A stretch of DNA of 64,000 nt, taken from positions 248,001 through 312,000 of the forward strand of contig CANMXU010000001.1 in assembly GCA_947501935.1 (NCBI GenBank), given 5' to 3'. Below, piece by piece: positions 54,492 to 63,061 of this stretch; position 1 is the first letter of the stretch, and every line of letters starts with the position of its first letter. The stretch comes from an uncultured Alteromonadaceae bacterium. Its GTDB lineage: Bacteria > Pseudomonadota > Gammaproteobacteria > Enterobacterales > Alteromonadaceae. A program made the position numbers and the translations under genes. The notes under the pieces are model-generated. The model was given only the letters and a program-made list of their open reading frames with translations, ran no database searches and was not told the DNA's origin.

Positions 54492-54626
54492 CTTTCAGCT
54501 TTTATTTCTAACTTTCAGCTTTTATTTCTAACTTTCAGCTTTTATTTCTAACTTTCAGCTTTTAGCTTTTAGCTTTTAACTATTAACTTTTATCTTCTAG
54601 CTTTTAGCTTTTAGCTTTTAGCTTTT
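54492..54626. repeat. 20-base tandem repeat passing into 7-base repeats
   Basis: CTTTCAGCTTTTATTTCTAA occurs three times exactly from 54492 and starts a fourth time at 54552. Heptamers of the form TTTTAGC then follow, with variants, to about 54626. The array is directly 3' of the lipase gene (stop at 54641). It looks like slipped-strand expansion of one short word. Confidence 0.85.
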
Positions 54627-54640
54627 GACTATTTAAAAAT

Positions 54641-55348
54641 TTATTTAATCAAATCGTACTGCTTACTCGCGGTATAGGTTTGCAAACCAAAGTGCCCTAA
54701 TACATAGGTGTAACTGGCATTTTCGTTTTTAATTTGGCTAGAATGCACGCCGCCGACAGTACAAACACCACTGCCACACACTATTTGGTCGCTCCAGCTT
54801 TTAATTGAATAAACTCGGTTGGCAATGGTTTTACCGTATAGCCAATCAAGAAATGGGCTAGAAACCGACAAACCATTGCTGCCACAAGTTGATGTATAGA
54901 CATTCCATGGGTAGGTACCACATGTCCATAAACCGCGATATGCGCCAGCAACACCAACAAAGGCATCAACTTTACTGCTTTTGCCTAATTTAATAATTTG
55001 CTGTGCGGCTAAAGTTACGCCCATAGAATGGCCAATAACATCTATTTTCCCTGTGCAAGAACTTGATATCGCGTTGTTAATAGCATTTTTAACCGGTATT
55101 TCTTCCGAGCCACTGTGGTCATTACTACTAGCACTGCTGCTACCCCACGATGGACGATAAATTTCACTGTCGGTATAGCCCTTGGTTTTAAGTAAGTCAT
55201 AGGTATTAGCCCAATCTGACGGCGAGCCTGTATTACCATGCACAAGCACTACATTATCAACACACGCCCCATAAGCACTGCTGGTTGCTGCAAGTAATCC
55301 CAATAATAGGAAGCATTTTTTTACCCTTGTTATTATTTTATTTTTCAT
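54641..55348 (-). CDS. secreted triacylglycerol lipase-like alpha/beta hydrolase
   Basis: The 235-aa precursor has a signal peptide (hydrophobic core to SSAYGA). VLVHGNTGSPSDW holds the oxyanion region, IGHSMGVTLAAQQ the nucleophilic Ser and GGVHSSQIKNENASY probably the His. Six cysteines in the mature protein suggest disulfides. The pattern suits the extracellular class 2 lipase group. It would release fatty or hydroxy acids outside the cell. It lies next to two PHB-depolymerase-type genes, on the same strand as the larger one and about 116 bp downstream of it. Confidence 0.8.
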   Translation of the reverse strand: MKNKIITRVKKCFLLLGLLAATSSAYGACVDNVVLVHGNTGSPSDWANTYDLLKTKGYTDSEIYRPSWGSSSASSNDHSGSEEIPVKNAINNAISSSCTGKIDVIGHSMGVTLAAQQIIKLGKSSKVDAFVGVAGAYRGLWTCGTYPWNVYTSTCGSNGLSVSSPFLDWLYGKTIANRVYSIKSWSDQIVCGSGVCTVGGVHSSQIKNENASYTYVLGHFGLQTYTASKQYDLIK

Positions 55349-55464
55349 AATTAGCCTTTGTTTTTATTATAAGTTTATTAGCGGTGATGCATTACCTGAT
55401 AACAATAAAACCTGAGTCACCACCATTTCATCAGGCTTTATTTCACTGTTAGCTGATCAGCAAA

Positions 55465-57642
55465 CTACGGACAGCTACCTAGCTCATAGTAACCATCACT
55501 GGTTTGCGCTAACGTTGAGCTGATGAAAAGATTATACAAACCTAAGTTATCTCCTGAGCCTGTTGCAAACGCATACATGCCATTGGTAGTCGCACGACTC
55601 GCCTGCACATGATCATAGTTATTGGCGGTAGTTTCAGTACAAGCAAAACTGCCATTGGGGCTGGCGTCACAGACATTACCAATGCCGTCGTTGTCATTAT
55701 CTAACTGGTTGGCGTTAGCAATGTTAGGGCAGTTATCAGTGCTATCGTTTATTCCGTCGTTGTCACTGTCGTTAACTTCGCCATTGGGGCTGCTGTCACA
55801 AACATTGCCAAGGCCGTCGTTATCGTTATCGGCTTGGTCAGTATTAGCGGTATTAGGGCAATTATCAGCACTATCGATAATGGTATCGCCATCAATGTCT
55901 GAGGGTGTTGTTGGCGTATTTTGACAAGCTTGATTAGGGCCAGCACAGCTCGCTTCCCCATCGGCAATCCACTGGCATTGGTCAGTTCCAGCTGGATATT
56001 CGCGCATAGTGAAATTAGCTGTACCAAATGCTAAATAACAAGATGAATAACCATTGCCCCAAGTAATGTGCCCTTGGTTAATATGCAGGTTGTAATCGCC
56101 GGTTACGCCAGCATCAATGGTGAAATCAACACTATCACTGCTTGATAAATTGGTGGTATCAGTTGCAGTTACGGTCGCGCTATTAAGACCGCCCGCCAAA
56201 TTACATTGCTCGGCCAAATACTGGTAGCCGGTCACGGTGGCGGTAACATTGCCATTAGCAAAAGTTACGGTAACACTAGTAAGATTTTGGTTAGTGTCAA
56301 TCACTGTGCCGGAAACTGTTGCACATTGGCCAATAACATTGGCGGTAATTGCACTCAGTTGAGGCGCTATTGCTCGCGGCTCAGGACCAATACGGGTAGT
56401 AACTTCAGCATCATCACTAACTTTCCCCTCATTATCAGTGGCCTTTGCCGACGCTTGATATAAGCCATTAGTTAAAGTGCTGCTCGTCGCGCCGTAGCTA
56501 TTATCACTAGCAACGCTAGAATTGAGGGTTTCAACTAAAACAGGCGTAGCGTTATCAAGGTTATAAATAGAGATTGTTACTTGCGCAACACTGCCTTCGG
56601 CATCAGTAGCATTACCAGTTACCACTAATTGGCTATTATTATCGACGGCATTATGATTAGTAATTTCAGGGGCAGAATTACGATCAACTCGCTGGTTATT
56701 GGCAGCAAAGAATTTACCTAGGTAGCTAGCAAAATTAATACTGTCGTCAGCAATATAATCTCCAGAGGCGCCAGCACCACCTGACCATGAATGATCTAAA
56801 CTATCAAACCACAGCATCGAAATACGGTTATTTTCCCATAAAGTTTCACTTGCCGTATGACCAACACCTTCAGTAATGGTATTAGTGCCTGACAACTGCG
56901 ACACGCCATAAACATTGGCAAAACCATTAGCATTTTGTTGGTTGTAACAGGTATTTACTGTGGTATCGGCAGTGCCGTGACCAATAACCGCAATTTGGCT
57001 GGCAAAGTGGCTTTTGTAACTGCCAGCATAACCTTCACAGCGCGATTTAAAGGTGGCGGTAGAAACGGTTTCACAGGTAGTAATTGCGCCATTTGAACTG
57101 GTACCTATAGTTGGTCCAGCACTTGGCGCAACGCCAGCAAAAACATCAGGAGCCAAACACGCGGCTTGTGCTGACATAGCTGCGCCTGAAGATAAACCAG
57201 CAATATATACTTGTTTATCATCAATGCCTCGAGCAGCATCACTACTCATGGTATTAGCAAGGTTGATTAAATTTTTATAATCGGCAGATGTTCTTGACAC
57301 CGCGCCCTGCCAATACGACCAGCAGCTATAACCGGCCTTATTCATCGCATCGGGTACCGCTATCACCATACCGTATGCTTCGGCTGCATCTTCTAAATTG
57401 GCCGTTAAATAATTATTAATCGGTTGTACGCAGCCATGTAAAACTATCAACAATGACTGGCCGGTACCTACTGGTGATTGGCTATCAGGGGTATATATAT
57501 GAACATTATTAAAGCCGCCAATACTAACATTTTGTTGCCAACTTCCCGCTGAGCTGCAAGCTGAAAAAAGGGTTAGCATTAAGGCACTCGTACTGAGCAG
57601 CCACTGAGCTATATGCTTTATATCTTTAAAGTTGTATTTCAT
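55465..57642 (-). CDS. extracellular PHB depolymerase with calcium-binding type-3 repeats
   Basis: This 725-aa exported enzyme hydrolyses poly(3-hydroxybutyrate). The signal segment ends near FSACSS (a lipoprotein site at Cys29 is possible but not canonical). The catalytic domain shows VLHGCVQPINNYL, GLSSGAAM (149-156; Ser151), IGHGTADTTVN (Asp) and a LDHSWSGG His. Two Ig-like linkers (about 335-530) follow, then a Trp/Cys-rich carbohydrate- or polymer-binding-like segment (ITWGNGYSSCYLAFG, about 545-580). Two thrombospondin type-3 repeats (DxDxDG) that bind Ca come next, and a short tail. Multi-domain depolymerases of this order are typical of marine PHB degraders. Confidence 0.85.
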   Translation of the reverse strand: MKYNFKDIKHIAQWLLSTSALMLTLFSACSSAGSWQQNVSIGGFNNVHIYTPDSQSPVGTGQSLLIVLHGCVQPINNYLTANLEDAAEAYGMVIAVPDAMNKAGYSCWSYWQGAVSRTSADYKNLINLANTMSSDAARGIDDKQVYIAGLSSGAAMSAQAACLAPDVFAGVAPSAGPTIGTSSNGAITTCETVSTATFKSRCEGYAGSYKSHFASQIAVIGHGTADTTVNTCYNQQNANGFANVYGVSQLSGTNTITEGVGHTASETLWENNRISMLWFDSLDHSWSGGAGASGDYIADDSINFASYLGKFFAANNQRVDRNSAPEITNHNAVDNNSQLVVTGNATDAEGSVAQVTISIYNLDNATPVLVETLNSSVASDNSYGATSSTLTNGLYQASAKATDNEGKVSDDAEVTTRIGPEPRAIAPQLSAITANVIGQCATVSGTVIDTNQNLTSVTVTFANGNVTATVTGYQYLAEQCNLAGGLNSATVTATDTTNLSSSDSVDFTIDAGVTGDYNLHINQGHITWGNGYSSCYLAFGTANFTMREYPAGTDQCQWIADGEASCAGPNQACQNTPTTPSDIDGDTIIDSADNCPNTANTDQADNDNDGLGNVCDSSPNGEVNDSDNDGINDSTDNCPNIANANQLDNDNDGIGNVCDASPNGSFACTETTANNYDHVQASRATTNGMYAFATGSGDNLGLYNLFISSTLAQTSDGYYELGSCP

Positions 57643-57729
57643 AAATGTGCTCTCTAATTATCTTGCTTGTTGTATTTATTATTTTATTTATTACCTAAAA
57701 GAGACTTATTCAGTTAAGTTCTTTTTGAT

Positions 57730-57744
57730 GTTCATTTAATGAAC
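57730..57744. promoter_or_regulatory. 15-base palindrome upstream of the PHB depolymerase gene
   Basis: GTTCATTTAATGAAC is a perfect 7-base inverted repeat about 88 bases ahead of the start codon. A repressor such as a TetR-family protein could bind it; the binding protein is unknown. Confidence 0.35.
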
Positions 57745-57781
57745 AGCATTAACTGTAATCAACAACGCCATAAAAAGAAGT

Positions 57782-57796
57782 GCTACCTTAGTCCCA
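57782..57796 (+). promoter_or_regulatory. copy C of the shared palindromic element
   Basis: GCTACCTTAGTCCCA matches the TACYWTAGTA core at nine of ten places. It is about 140 bases from the PHB depolymerase start codon. Confidence 0.4.
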
Positions 57797-57968
57797 CTAC
57801 CCTAAGGCACCTTGCACGGAAAGCTAAAGATAAAAGTGAGTACCCACCAACCAACTTGTCAGTAAGAAAAATAATGATTATTACTTATTAAGACATACAA
57901 AAAGGTTCGCAGGGGAAAGATAAAACAGAAGACGATTTATGCCCCGTGCTGCAACTAAATAATTAGGC

Positions 57969-57999
57969 AAAAAAAAACCATGCACGGGAGGCATGGCTA
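57969..57999 (-). terminator. terminator of the acyl-CoA synthetase operon
   Basis: On the minus strand CCATGC pairs with GCATGG around a 7-base loop (CTCCCGT) and nine T follow. It lies about 40 bases past the stop of the CMD-family gene. Confidence 0.88.
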
Positions 58000-58038
58000 A
58001 AGACACTAAAACTAAATTTTACAATATCAAATAATGAA

Positions 58039-58398
58039 CTAGAGGCTATCTATCACCTCTTTCGCAGCACGAAAGGCTTCTTGAGCCGCAGGCGCACCAC
58101 AATACACCGCACTATGTAAAAGCACTTCACGTATTTCTTCAATGCTAGCGCCGTTATTCAATGCGCCACGCACATGACCTTTTAATTCTTGTGGTGCTTT
58201 TAACGCCGCCAACATAGCAATAGTGACAAGGCTGCGAGTTTTTAAGTCAAGGCCTGAACGTTGCCAAGTAGAACCCCAACCATGGTCATTAATATATTCT
58301 TGCATTGGCGCGGTGAAGTTATCAGCATTACTTAATGCCCTATCAACAAAGCTGTCACCCATGACTTGTCGACGTATTTTCTCTCCTGCTGTGGTCAA
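58039..58398 (-). CDS. carboxymuconolactone decarboxylase (CMD) family protein
   Basis: It starts at TTG (58398) with AAGGAG seven bases upstream. The 119-aa all-helical protein shows the CMD pattern: LDLKTRSLVTIAMLAALKAP, then ELKGHVRGALNNGASIEEIREVLLH (core HVRGALNNG) and YCGAPAAQEAF at the end. The enzyme type ranges from a true gamma-carboxymuconolactone decarboxylase (PcaC) to redox or unknown roles; the surrounding genes are for hydroxybutyrate rather than protocatechuate, so a PcaC role is doubtful. It is the last gene of the operon started at 60824. Confidence 0.8.
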   Translation of the reverse strand: MTTAGEKIRRQVMGDSFVDRALSNADNFTAPMQEYINDHGWGSTWQRSGLDLKTRSLVTIAMLAALKAPQELKGHVRGALNNGASIEEIREVLLHSAVYCGAPAAQEAFRAAKEVIDSL

Positions 58399-58443
58399 GA
58401 GTTACTCCTTAAATATTCATTAGTTAAACTGCATATATCAGCG

Positions 58444-59226
58444 CTATTGCGCCGTCCAAGCACCGTCCATTGGTAAAGCAGAGCCGGTAATAGCTCCAGC
58501 GCTGTCGCTACATAAAAATAAAATAAATTCACCAATTTTCTCAGGCTGCATCATTTCTGGTAATGGCTGCTTGGCAGTAACTAAATTATATTGTGCTTGT
58601 TCAAAACTTAGGTCATTCTTTTGCGAAATGTCGGTAATTTGCTGCTTAATTAGTGGGGTATCAACCCAACCAGGACAAATGGCATTTACAGTAATACCTT
58701 GCTCAGCACATTCAAGCGCGACCACCTTGGTTAAACCAACAATGCCATGTTTTGCGGCGCAATAGGCCGACTTATTTACTGAACCCACCAAACCATGTAC
58801 CGAGGCGATATTAATAATGCGGCCCCAGTTATTTTTTTGCATGCTTGGTAACGATTTTTGAATGGTGTGAAACGACGCTGATAAGTTAATCGCGATAATA
58901 TCATTCCATTTATTAAGCGGGAATGTTGCAGCCGCTTCGGTATGTTGAATGCCAGCATTGTTAATAAGAATATCGATACTGCCCATGGTTTCTAACGCTG
59001 TTTCCATAAAAGTATCAATAGCACTTGGCTCGCGTAAATCAGCATTATCGAACAAGGCTTTAATATCATATTGCGCTTGAAAGTCTTGCGCTAACTGCTC
59101 GCCTGCGGTTTCATCAAGCAAGCCATGTAAAATTAAATTAATGCCCTGCTTTGCCAGTACATGTGCGGTGGCTAACCCTATACCGCTGGTTGAACCGGTA
59201 ATTAACGCCACTTTGCCTTTCAACAT
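58444..59226 (-). CDS. bdhA: 3-hydroxybutyrate dehydrogenase (SDR family)
   Basis: This 260-aa classical short-chain dehydrogenase has the NAD-binding TGSTSGIG (residues 10-17), NNAG at about 88-91, the catalytic Tyr/Lys in SAYCAAKHG (about 152-160) and a PGW motif at about 183-186. The length and the LITGSTSGIGLATAHVLA start match 3-hydroxybutyrate dehydrogenase, which makes acetoacetate from the monomer released by PHB depolymerases. The ribosome site GAGGAAG is good. It is encoded between the acyl-CoA synthetase and the CMD gene. It links to the CoA-transferase/thiolase operon functionally. Confidence 0.85.
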   Translation of the reverse strand: MLKGKVALITGSTSGIGLATAHVLAKQGINLILHGLLDETAGEQLAQDFQAQYDIKALFDNADLREPSAIDTFMETALETMGSIDILINNAGIQHTEAAATFPLNKWNDIIAINLSASFHTIQKSLPSMQKNNWGRIINIASVHGLVGSVNKSAYCAAKHGIVGLTKVVALECAEQGITVNAICPGWVDTPLIKQQITDISQKNDLSFEQAQYNLVTAKQPLPEMMQPEKIGEFILFLCSDSAGAITGSALPMDGAWTAQ

Positions 59227-59282
59227 ATTCTACTTCCTCATTTATTTTTTTAACTACTCGGCCAAATACACAGCCAAGCTGC

Positions 59283-60824
59283 TTAACCAAATTGCTTTCG
59301 CAGCTCAGTTTTTAATATTTTTCCGGTATTGTTTTTAGGTAATTGCTCAACAAAAAAATACGCTTTAGGGCGTTTAAAGCGGGTCATGTGCTTCAGGCAA
59401 AACTCATCTAGCTGCTCAGCGCTAACTTCTTGAGTTTTATCAAGTACCACAACAGCAATAACTATTTCGCCCCACTTGCTATCTTTTTTACCCAGTACTG
59501 AACTTTCTTTCACCGCGGGGTGCTGATTTAAAATTTCTTCTACTTCACGCGGGTAAATATTACTGCCACCACTGATGATCACGTCTTTATTACGATCAAC
59601 TAAGGTGATAAAACCGTCGGCACTTTTTATTGCTATATCGCCGGTTTTTAGCCAGCCATCGGCTAAGGTATTTGCACTCGCTTGCGCATTATTAAAATAG
59701 CCGAGCATTACCGCAGGGCTTTTCACCCAAATTTCTCCAGGCTGACCATCAGCTTGTTCTTGGCCATTTTCGTCGACAATTTTCACTTGTACCGAAGCCA
59801 TCGGCACACCAACAGATGCTAAGCGCTTTTTATAGTCGGAATGCTGTGTATTTTGATGATGATATTTAGATAAGGCGCAAATGGTCATTGGGCATTCACC
59901 CTGCCCATACATTTGCACTAATTTATTGCCTAGTACTTGTTGAGCTTTAACTAGGTCTTGCTGATACATTGGCCCGCCGCCATATACCAAGGTTTTTAAG
60001 CCCGAAAAATCTTTAAGCTCAGTTAGCTGTTGTTGCTCGGCATAATCTATTAGCCTATTAACCATAGTCGGCGCGGCAAAAAACGAGCAAGCTCTATAAT
60101 GCTGTAATAACTCGCTGAGCTCATCTGGCTGAAATTGACCACTTGCAGGGATAACATTAACGCCACCTTTAAAAACAAACGGTAATGCATAAAAACCACT
60201 GCCATGTGACATCGGTGCCGCGTGTAACAAGCAATCGCCAACTTCAATGGCATCAATATCAGTGCAATAATTTTCCACCATAGTAAATAAATTAGCATGA
60301 CTTAACAGCGCACCTTTGGGTTTACCCGTAGTACCGCTGGTATAAAAGATCCATGCCGGATCATCAGCAGAGCGCAGAATAATTGCAGCCGTTTTCCCCA
60401 CGTAAAGCCTTTGATATTGTTCAGAGCCTATGGCGATAATCGATGCTAATTCAGGGAGTTCTTGGGGGAAGCCTGCAATATCAGTAAATAATTTGTTGCT
60501 AACCAAACACAGCTTGCTTTGGCTATTTTCTAAGGCGTAATGAAGTTCATTGGCATGTAATTTAGCGTTAATTGGCACCACCACTAATCCGGCATGCCAA
60601 ATGGCAAAAAGCAGCTCAATATATTCCGCACAATTACTGCTAATTAGTGCAACTTTATCACCAGCCTTAAGCTGATATAACTGTTGAAAGTTAGCCGCAA
60701 TTACCGCACTTCGCTGGGCTAGCGCTTGGTAATCAAGCAAGTATTCATTACCACGTGCTAGCGCTAATTCTTGCGGGTATTGCGCCCCTGAATTTACCAA
60801 CCATTGAGCTACATTCATTGCCAT
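59283..60824 (-). CDS. AMP-forming acyl-CoA synthetase
   Basis: This 513-aa ANL-superfamily ligase activates a carboxylic acid with ATP and CoA. FYTSGTTGKPKGALLSH (about residues 171-187) is the P-loop motif, YGQGECPMTICAL (about 310-322) binds adenine, GWLKTGDIA (about 391-399) holds the Asp for ribose, and the final NNTGKILKTELR carries the catalytic Lys. In this operon the substrate may be acetoacetate, 3-hydroxybutyrate or a medium-chain hydroxy acid; long-chain fatty acid is the alternative. It is the first gene of a three-gene operon. Confidence 0.85.
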   Translation of the reverse strand: MAMNVAQWLVNSGAQYPQELALARGNEYLLDYQALAQRSAVIAANFQQLYQLKAGDKVALISSNCAEYIELLFAIWHAGLVVVPINAKLHANELHYALENSQSKLCLVSNKLFTDIAGFPQELPELASIIAIGSEQYQRLYVGKTAAIILRSADDPAWIFYTSGTTGKPKGALLSHANLFTMVENYCTDIDAIEVGDCLLHAAPMSHGSGFYALPFVFKGGVNVIPASGQFQPDELSELLQHYRACSFFAAPTMVNRLIDYAEQQQLTELKDFSGLKTLVYGGGPMYQQDLVKAQQVLGNKLVQMYGQGECPMTICALSKYHHQNTQHSDYKKRLASVGVPMASVQVKIVDENGQEQADGQPGEIWVKSPAVMLGYFNNAQASANTLADGWLKTGDIAIKSADGFITLVDRNKDVIISGGSNIYPREVEEILNQHPAVKESSVLGKKDSKWGEIVIAVVVLDKTQEVSAEQLDEFCLKHMTRFKRPKAYFFVEQLPKNNTGKILKTELRKQFG

Positions 60825-60902
60825 GTCAGTAAGGTATTCCCCTTACCTGCCCGTTAAAATAATCATAACTAAAGATTAGTACAAGCAAGTAAGAATTGAT
60901 TT

Positions 60903-60917
60903 AGTACCTTAGTACCA
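60903..60917 (+). promoter_or_regulatory. copy D of the shared palindromic element
   Basis: AGTACCTTAGTACCA contains TACCTTAGTA, an exact match to the TACYWTAGTA core. It is about 80 bases from the acyl-CoA synthetase start. A weaker relative (GATTAGTACAA) is at 60874-60884. Confidence 0.5.
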
Positions 60918-60951
60918 TGCAGGTAAGTAGGTCGGTATTGCTAGCATTTCT

Positions 60952-61455
60952 TTAAGACTTATTTGGAAAGCGAGCTTTGTCTTCAGCGGTAGCACTTTCA
61001 TTGCATTCGCCCTTAAGGTTAATAAGGCCGCGTACTAAACTTTTTTCTAGCTGAAAATAACCTGTTCGACAGTATTGATTTTGCAGCAATTGCTCATTTA
61101 ATAACTCATATAACAGCTCGTTTAAATATTTACTTTTATCGTTGCTGCGACTTGTCGGTCGCGGCACCTGCTCAGTAGAACTTTGTCGGTCACCTTTACC
61201 ACGACCTCCTCTGCCCCCCTTTCCTCCCGAGCCTTTGCCACGTTCCCCCTCACTTTCACCTTCTGGTTTATTATCTTCCGCTCCTTCGGCTTTAATGCCG
61301 TTATTTCCGACTAAGGTAAAACTGAACATTTTCGAGTCATCAGCTTTAATTTCAGTATGAAAAATAGGAGTTAATTTTGGTTCATCACGACTACTACAGC
61401 CGCTAATACAAACGGTTATCAAGGCTGTAATAAAGTAAGGTTTTAAGGCAAGCAT
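60952..61455 (-). CDS. Gly/Lys/Arg-rich lipoprotein of unknown function
   Basis: This 167-aa protein has a lipoprotein signal ending ISGC (Cys20). A beta-like segment follows (about 25-55), then a low-complexity tract of Gly, Lys, Arg and Glu (about 58-92, e.g. GKGSGGKGGRGGRGKGDR), and a helical C-terminal part with two cysteines (about 133 and 155). AGGAAC lies before the ATG. I do not recognise a family. The basic Gly-rich linker resembles a nucleic-acid or polyanion-binding tail on an outer-membrane-anchored domain. No operon partner is evident. Confidence 0.65.
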   Translation of the reverse strand: MLALKPYFITALITVCISGCSSRDEPKLTPIFHTEIKADDSKMFSFTLVGNNGIKAEGAEDNKPEGESEGERGKGSGGKGGRGGRGKGDRQSSTEQVPRPTSRSNDKSKYLNELLYELLNEQLLQNQYCRTGYFQLEKSLVRGLINLKGECNESATAEDKARFPNKS

Positions 61456-61658
61456 TTTCTGTTCCTAATAATGACTCAATAGTTAACTTGAGTTCAGGCT
61501 TTTGGTTTAACAATATTAATGAATAGGAACGCCAATATTCGCTAAAGTTCATTACAATTATCGACGTTATTAATCTGTGATATATGACAAATTATGTAAT
61601 AATATCCCCCACTTGCTATGCTTAAGTGAGATGTTATTTATAGGAGAAAATATTTACT

Positions 61659-63038
61659 GTGAATAAAGTAAAGCTTACCCAAGACGAAAATTTATCGTTT
61701 AAAGTGAGCCATCAATTACTACCTCAAGAATCTCAGCGAATTGATTTATACTTTTCTCTGCCTGTAGAAATGGGGATAGACCCAAGTACCCTCAGTGAAG
61801 AAAACTACTTTCACAGCAGCATAAAAAGCCATTGCGCCTATTATTCAGACAAGCTGCATTTACCCTTAGTGCGCAGTCGTTTTATAAGTCAAAACAAAGG
61901 TGAGCAAAGTGACTATCGTTTAAACTTAAACTTGTATTCTTACCAAATTCGTATCGCCCTTGATACCGATGTAAAACAAGCGATTAAGCTTAAAAGCCCA
62001 GAAGAGTTTTATCCCATGGTGATTGAGCTCGCCGAGCAAACTCAGTCATTATTAAAAAAATTGCGACGTTATACTCCGCCAGATACTAAGCTCAGTTCTT
62101 ATTTTGAAAATGCAGATAATTACCTTAGCTGGCATGTTGAGCAGTCATTTTTAAAGTTACTTGCCAAAGGCCCTAAAAGTAGTGACTTTACTGCCGAGCG
62201 TGAGTTTTTATTTACCTTATGCACAGACGAAAATGACTACCGCGACAGTAACCACTATAATTCGCAAATAACCTTGGCTGATCCAAACCGTATCACCAAT
62301 AAAATGAGGTTATTGCAGCGTTTAATTGAATATGGCGTGGTTTTTCAAAAACAAACTCGCACCCTAAACACCAATTTACAGCGGCTGGTACGCGGTTCAG
62401 TTACTGCAGTTATCATGGCATTTGTGATGGTTTTAGTTCTTAATGCGCGCTCAAACTTCACCGAAATTACTGTAATGCTAATTGCTTTTCTTGGCCTTAT
62501 TTATGGTTTACGGGAAATTTTCAAAGAAGATCTCACCAGTTTAATTTGGCGAATAATTCAACGCGGCCGGCCCAAATGGCAAAACCTATTTACCCACAGC
62601 GTTAACCAAAAGCGCATTGTGCAGCAAACCTTATGGCTGGAGTACCTTCGCAATAAAGATTTGCCAGAAACGGTAAATAAACTTTTTCAAAAAAGGCGCC
62701 AGCAAAACAAACAACCAGCGATATTGCTGCATTTTCGTAGTGACAATAAAGTATTGGCGAAAGAGTTTTTACCCGGTTACGACAAACTGCAAAAGCAGCT
62801 GTTTTTTAACCTCACGCCTTTTGTGCGATTTTTGAAAAAGGGCGAAGGTCGTTTGTATAGCTTAGAAGGGAAAAAAATTAGCCAACAAGCGGTAGAGCGT
62901 CGCTATCAAATAAACTTAGTTTTAGTGCAAACCACAAAAAAACAGGAGCATTTACAACGCTTTAAAATCACATTAAATCGCTCTGAAATAGTTAATATTG
63001 AAGAAATTAAAGTGAATGAAGAAATTAATGACTTATAG
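61659..63038 (+). CDS. membrane protein of unknown function
   Basis: It starts with GTG at 61659 behind AGGAGA. The 459-aa protein has a soluble N-terminal domain (1-245), a pair of membrane helices (about 248-285, with AVIMAFVMVLVLN and VMLIAFLGLIYGL) and a soluble C-terminal domain rich in Lys/Arg/Gln (286-459). Neither domain shows a recognised catalytic motif. Its frame is long and clean, so it is a real gene. It is isolated between a lipoprotein gene (divergent) and a fumarylacetoacetase-family gene (convergent). Confidence 0.75.
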   Translation: MNKVKLTQDENLSFKVSHQLLPQESQRIDLYFSLPVEMGIDPSTLSEENYFHSSIKSHCAYYSDKLHLPLVRSRFISQNKGEQSDYRLNLNLYSYQIRIALDTDVKQAIKLKSPEEFYPMVIELAEQTQSLLKKLRRYTPPDTKLSSYFENADNYLSWHVEQSFLKLLAKGPKSSDFTAEREFLFTLCTDENDYRDSNHYNSQITLADPNRITNKMRLLQRLIEYGVVFQKQTRTLNTNLQRLVRGSVTAVIMAFVMVLVLNARSNFTEITVMLIAFLGLIYGLREIFKEDLTSLIWRIIQRGRPKWQNLFTHSVNQKRIVQQTLWLEYLRNKDLPETVNKLFQKRRQQNKQPAILLHFRSDNKVLAKEFLPGYDKLQKQLFFNLTPFVRFLKKGEGRLYSLEGKKISQQAVERRYQINLVLVQTTKKQEHLQRFKITLNRSEIVNIEEIKVNEEINDL

Positions 63039-63061
63039 CCTAGGCAAAAACTAACTCCTAG

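Larger units (their letters stand above)
57643..57968. promoter_or_regulatory. upstream region of the PHB depolymerase gene
   Basis: A 326-bp gap with no gene. It holds a perfect 15-base palindrome GTTCATTTAATGAAC at 57730-57744, copy C of the shared element at 57782-57796, and an overlapping larger inverted repeat CCTTAG-N10-CTAAGG (57786-57807). No obvious -35/-10 pair is certain. Confidence 0.45.
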
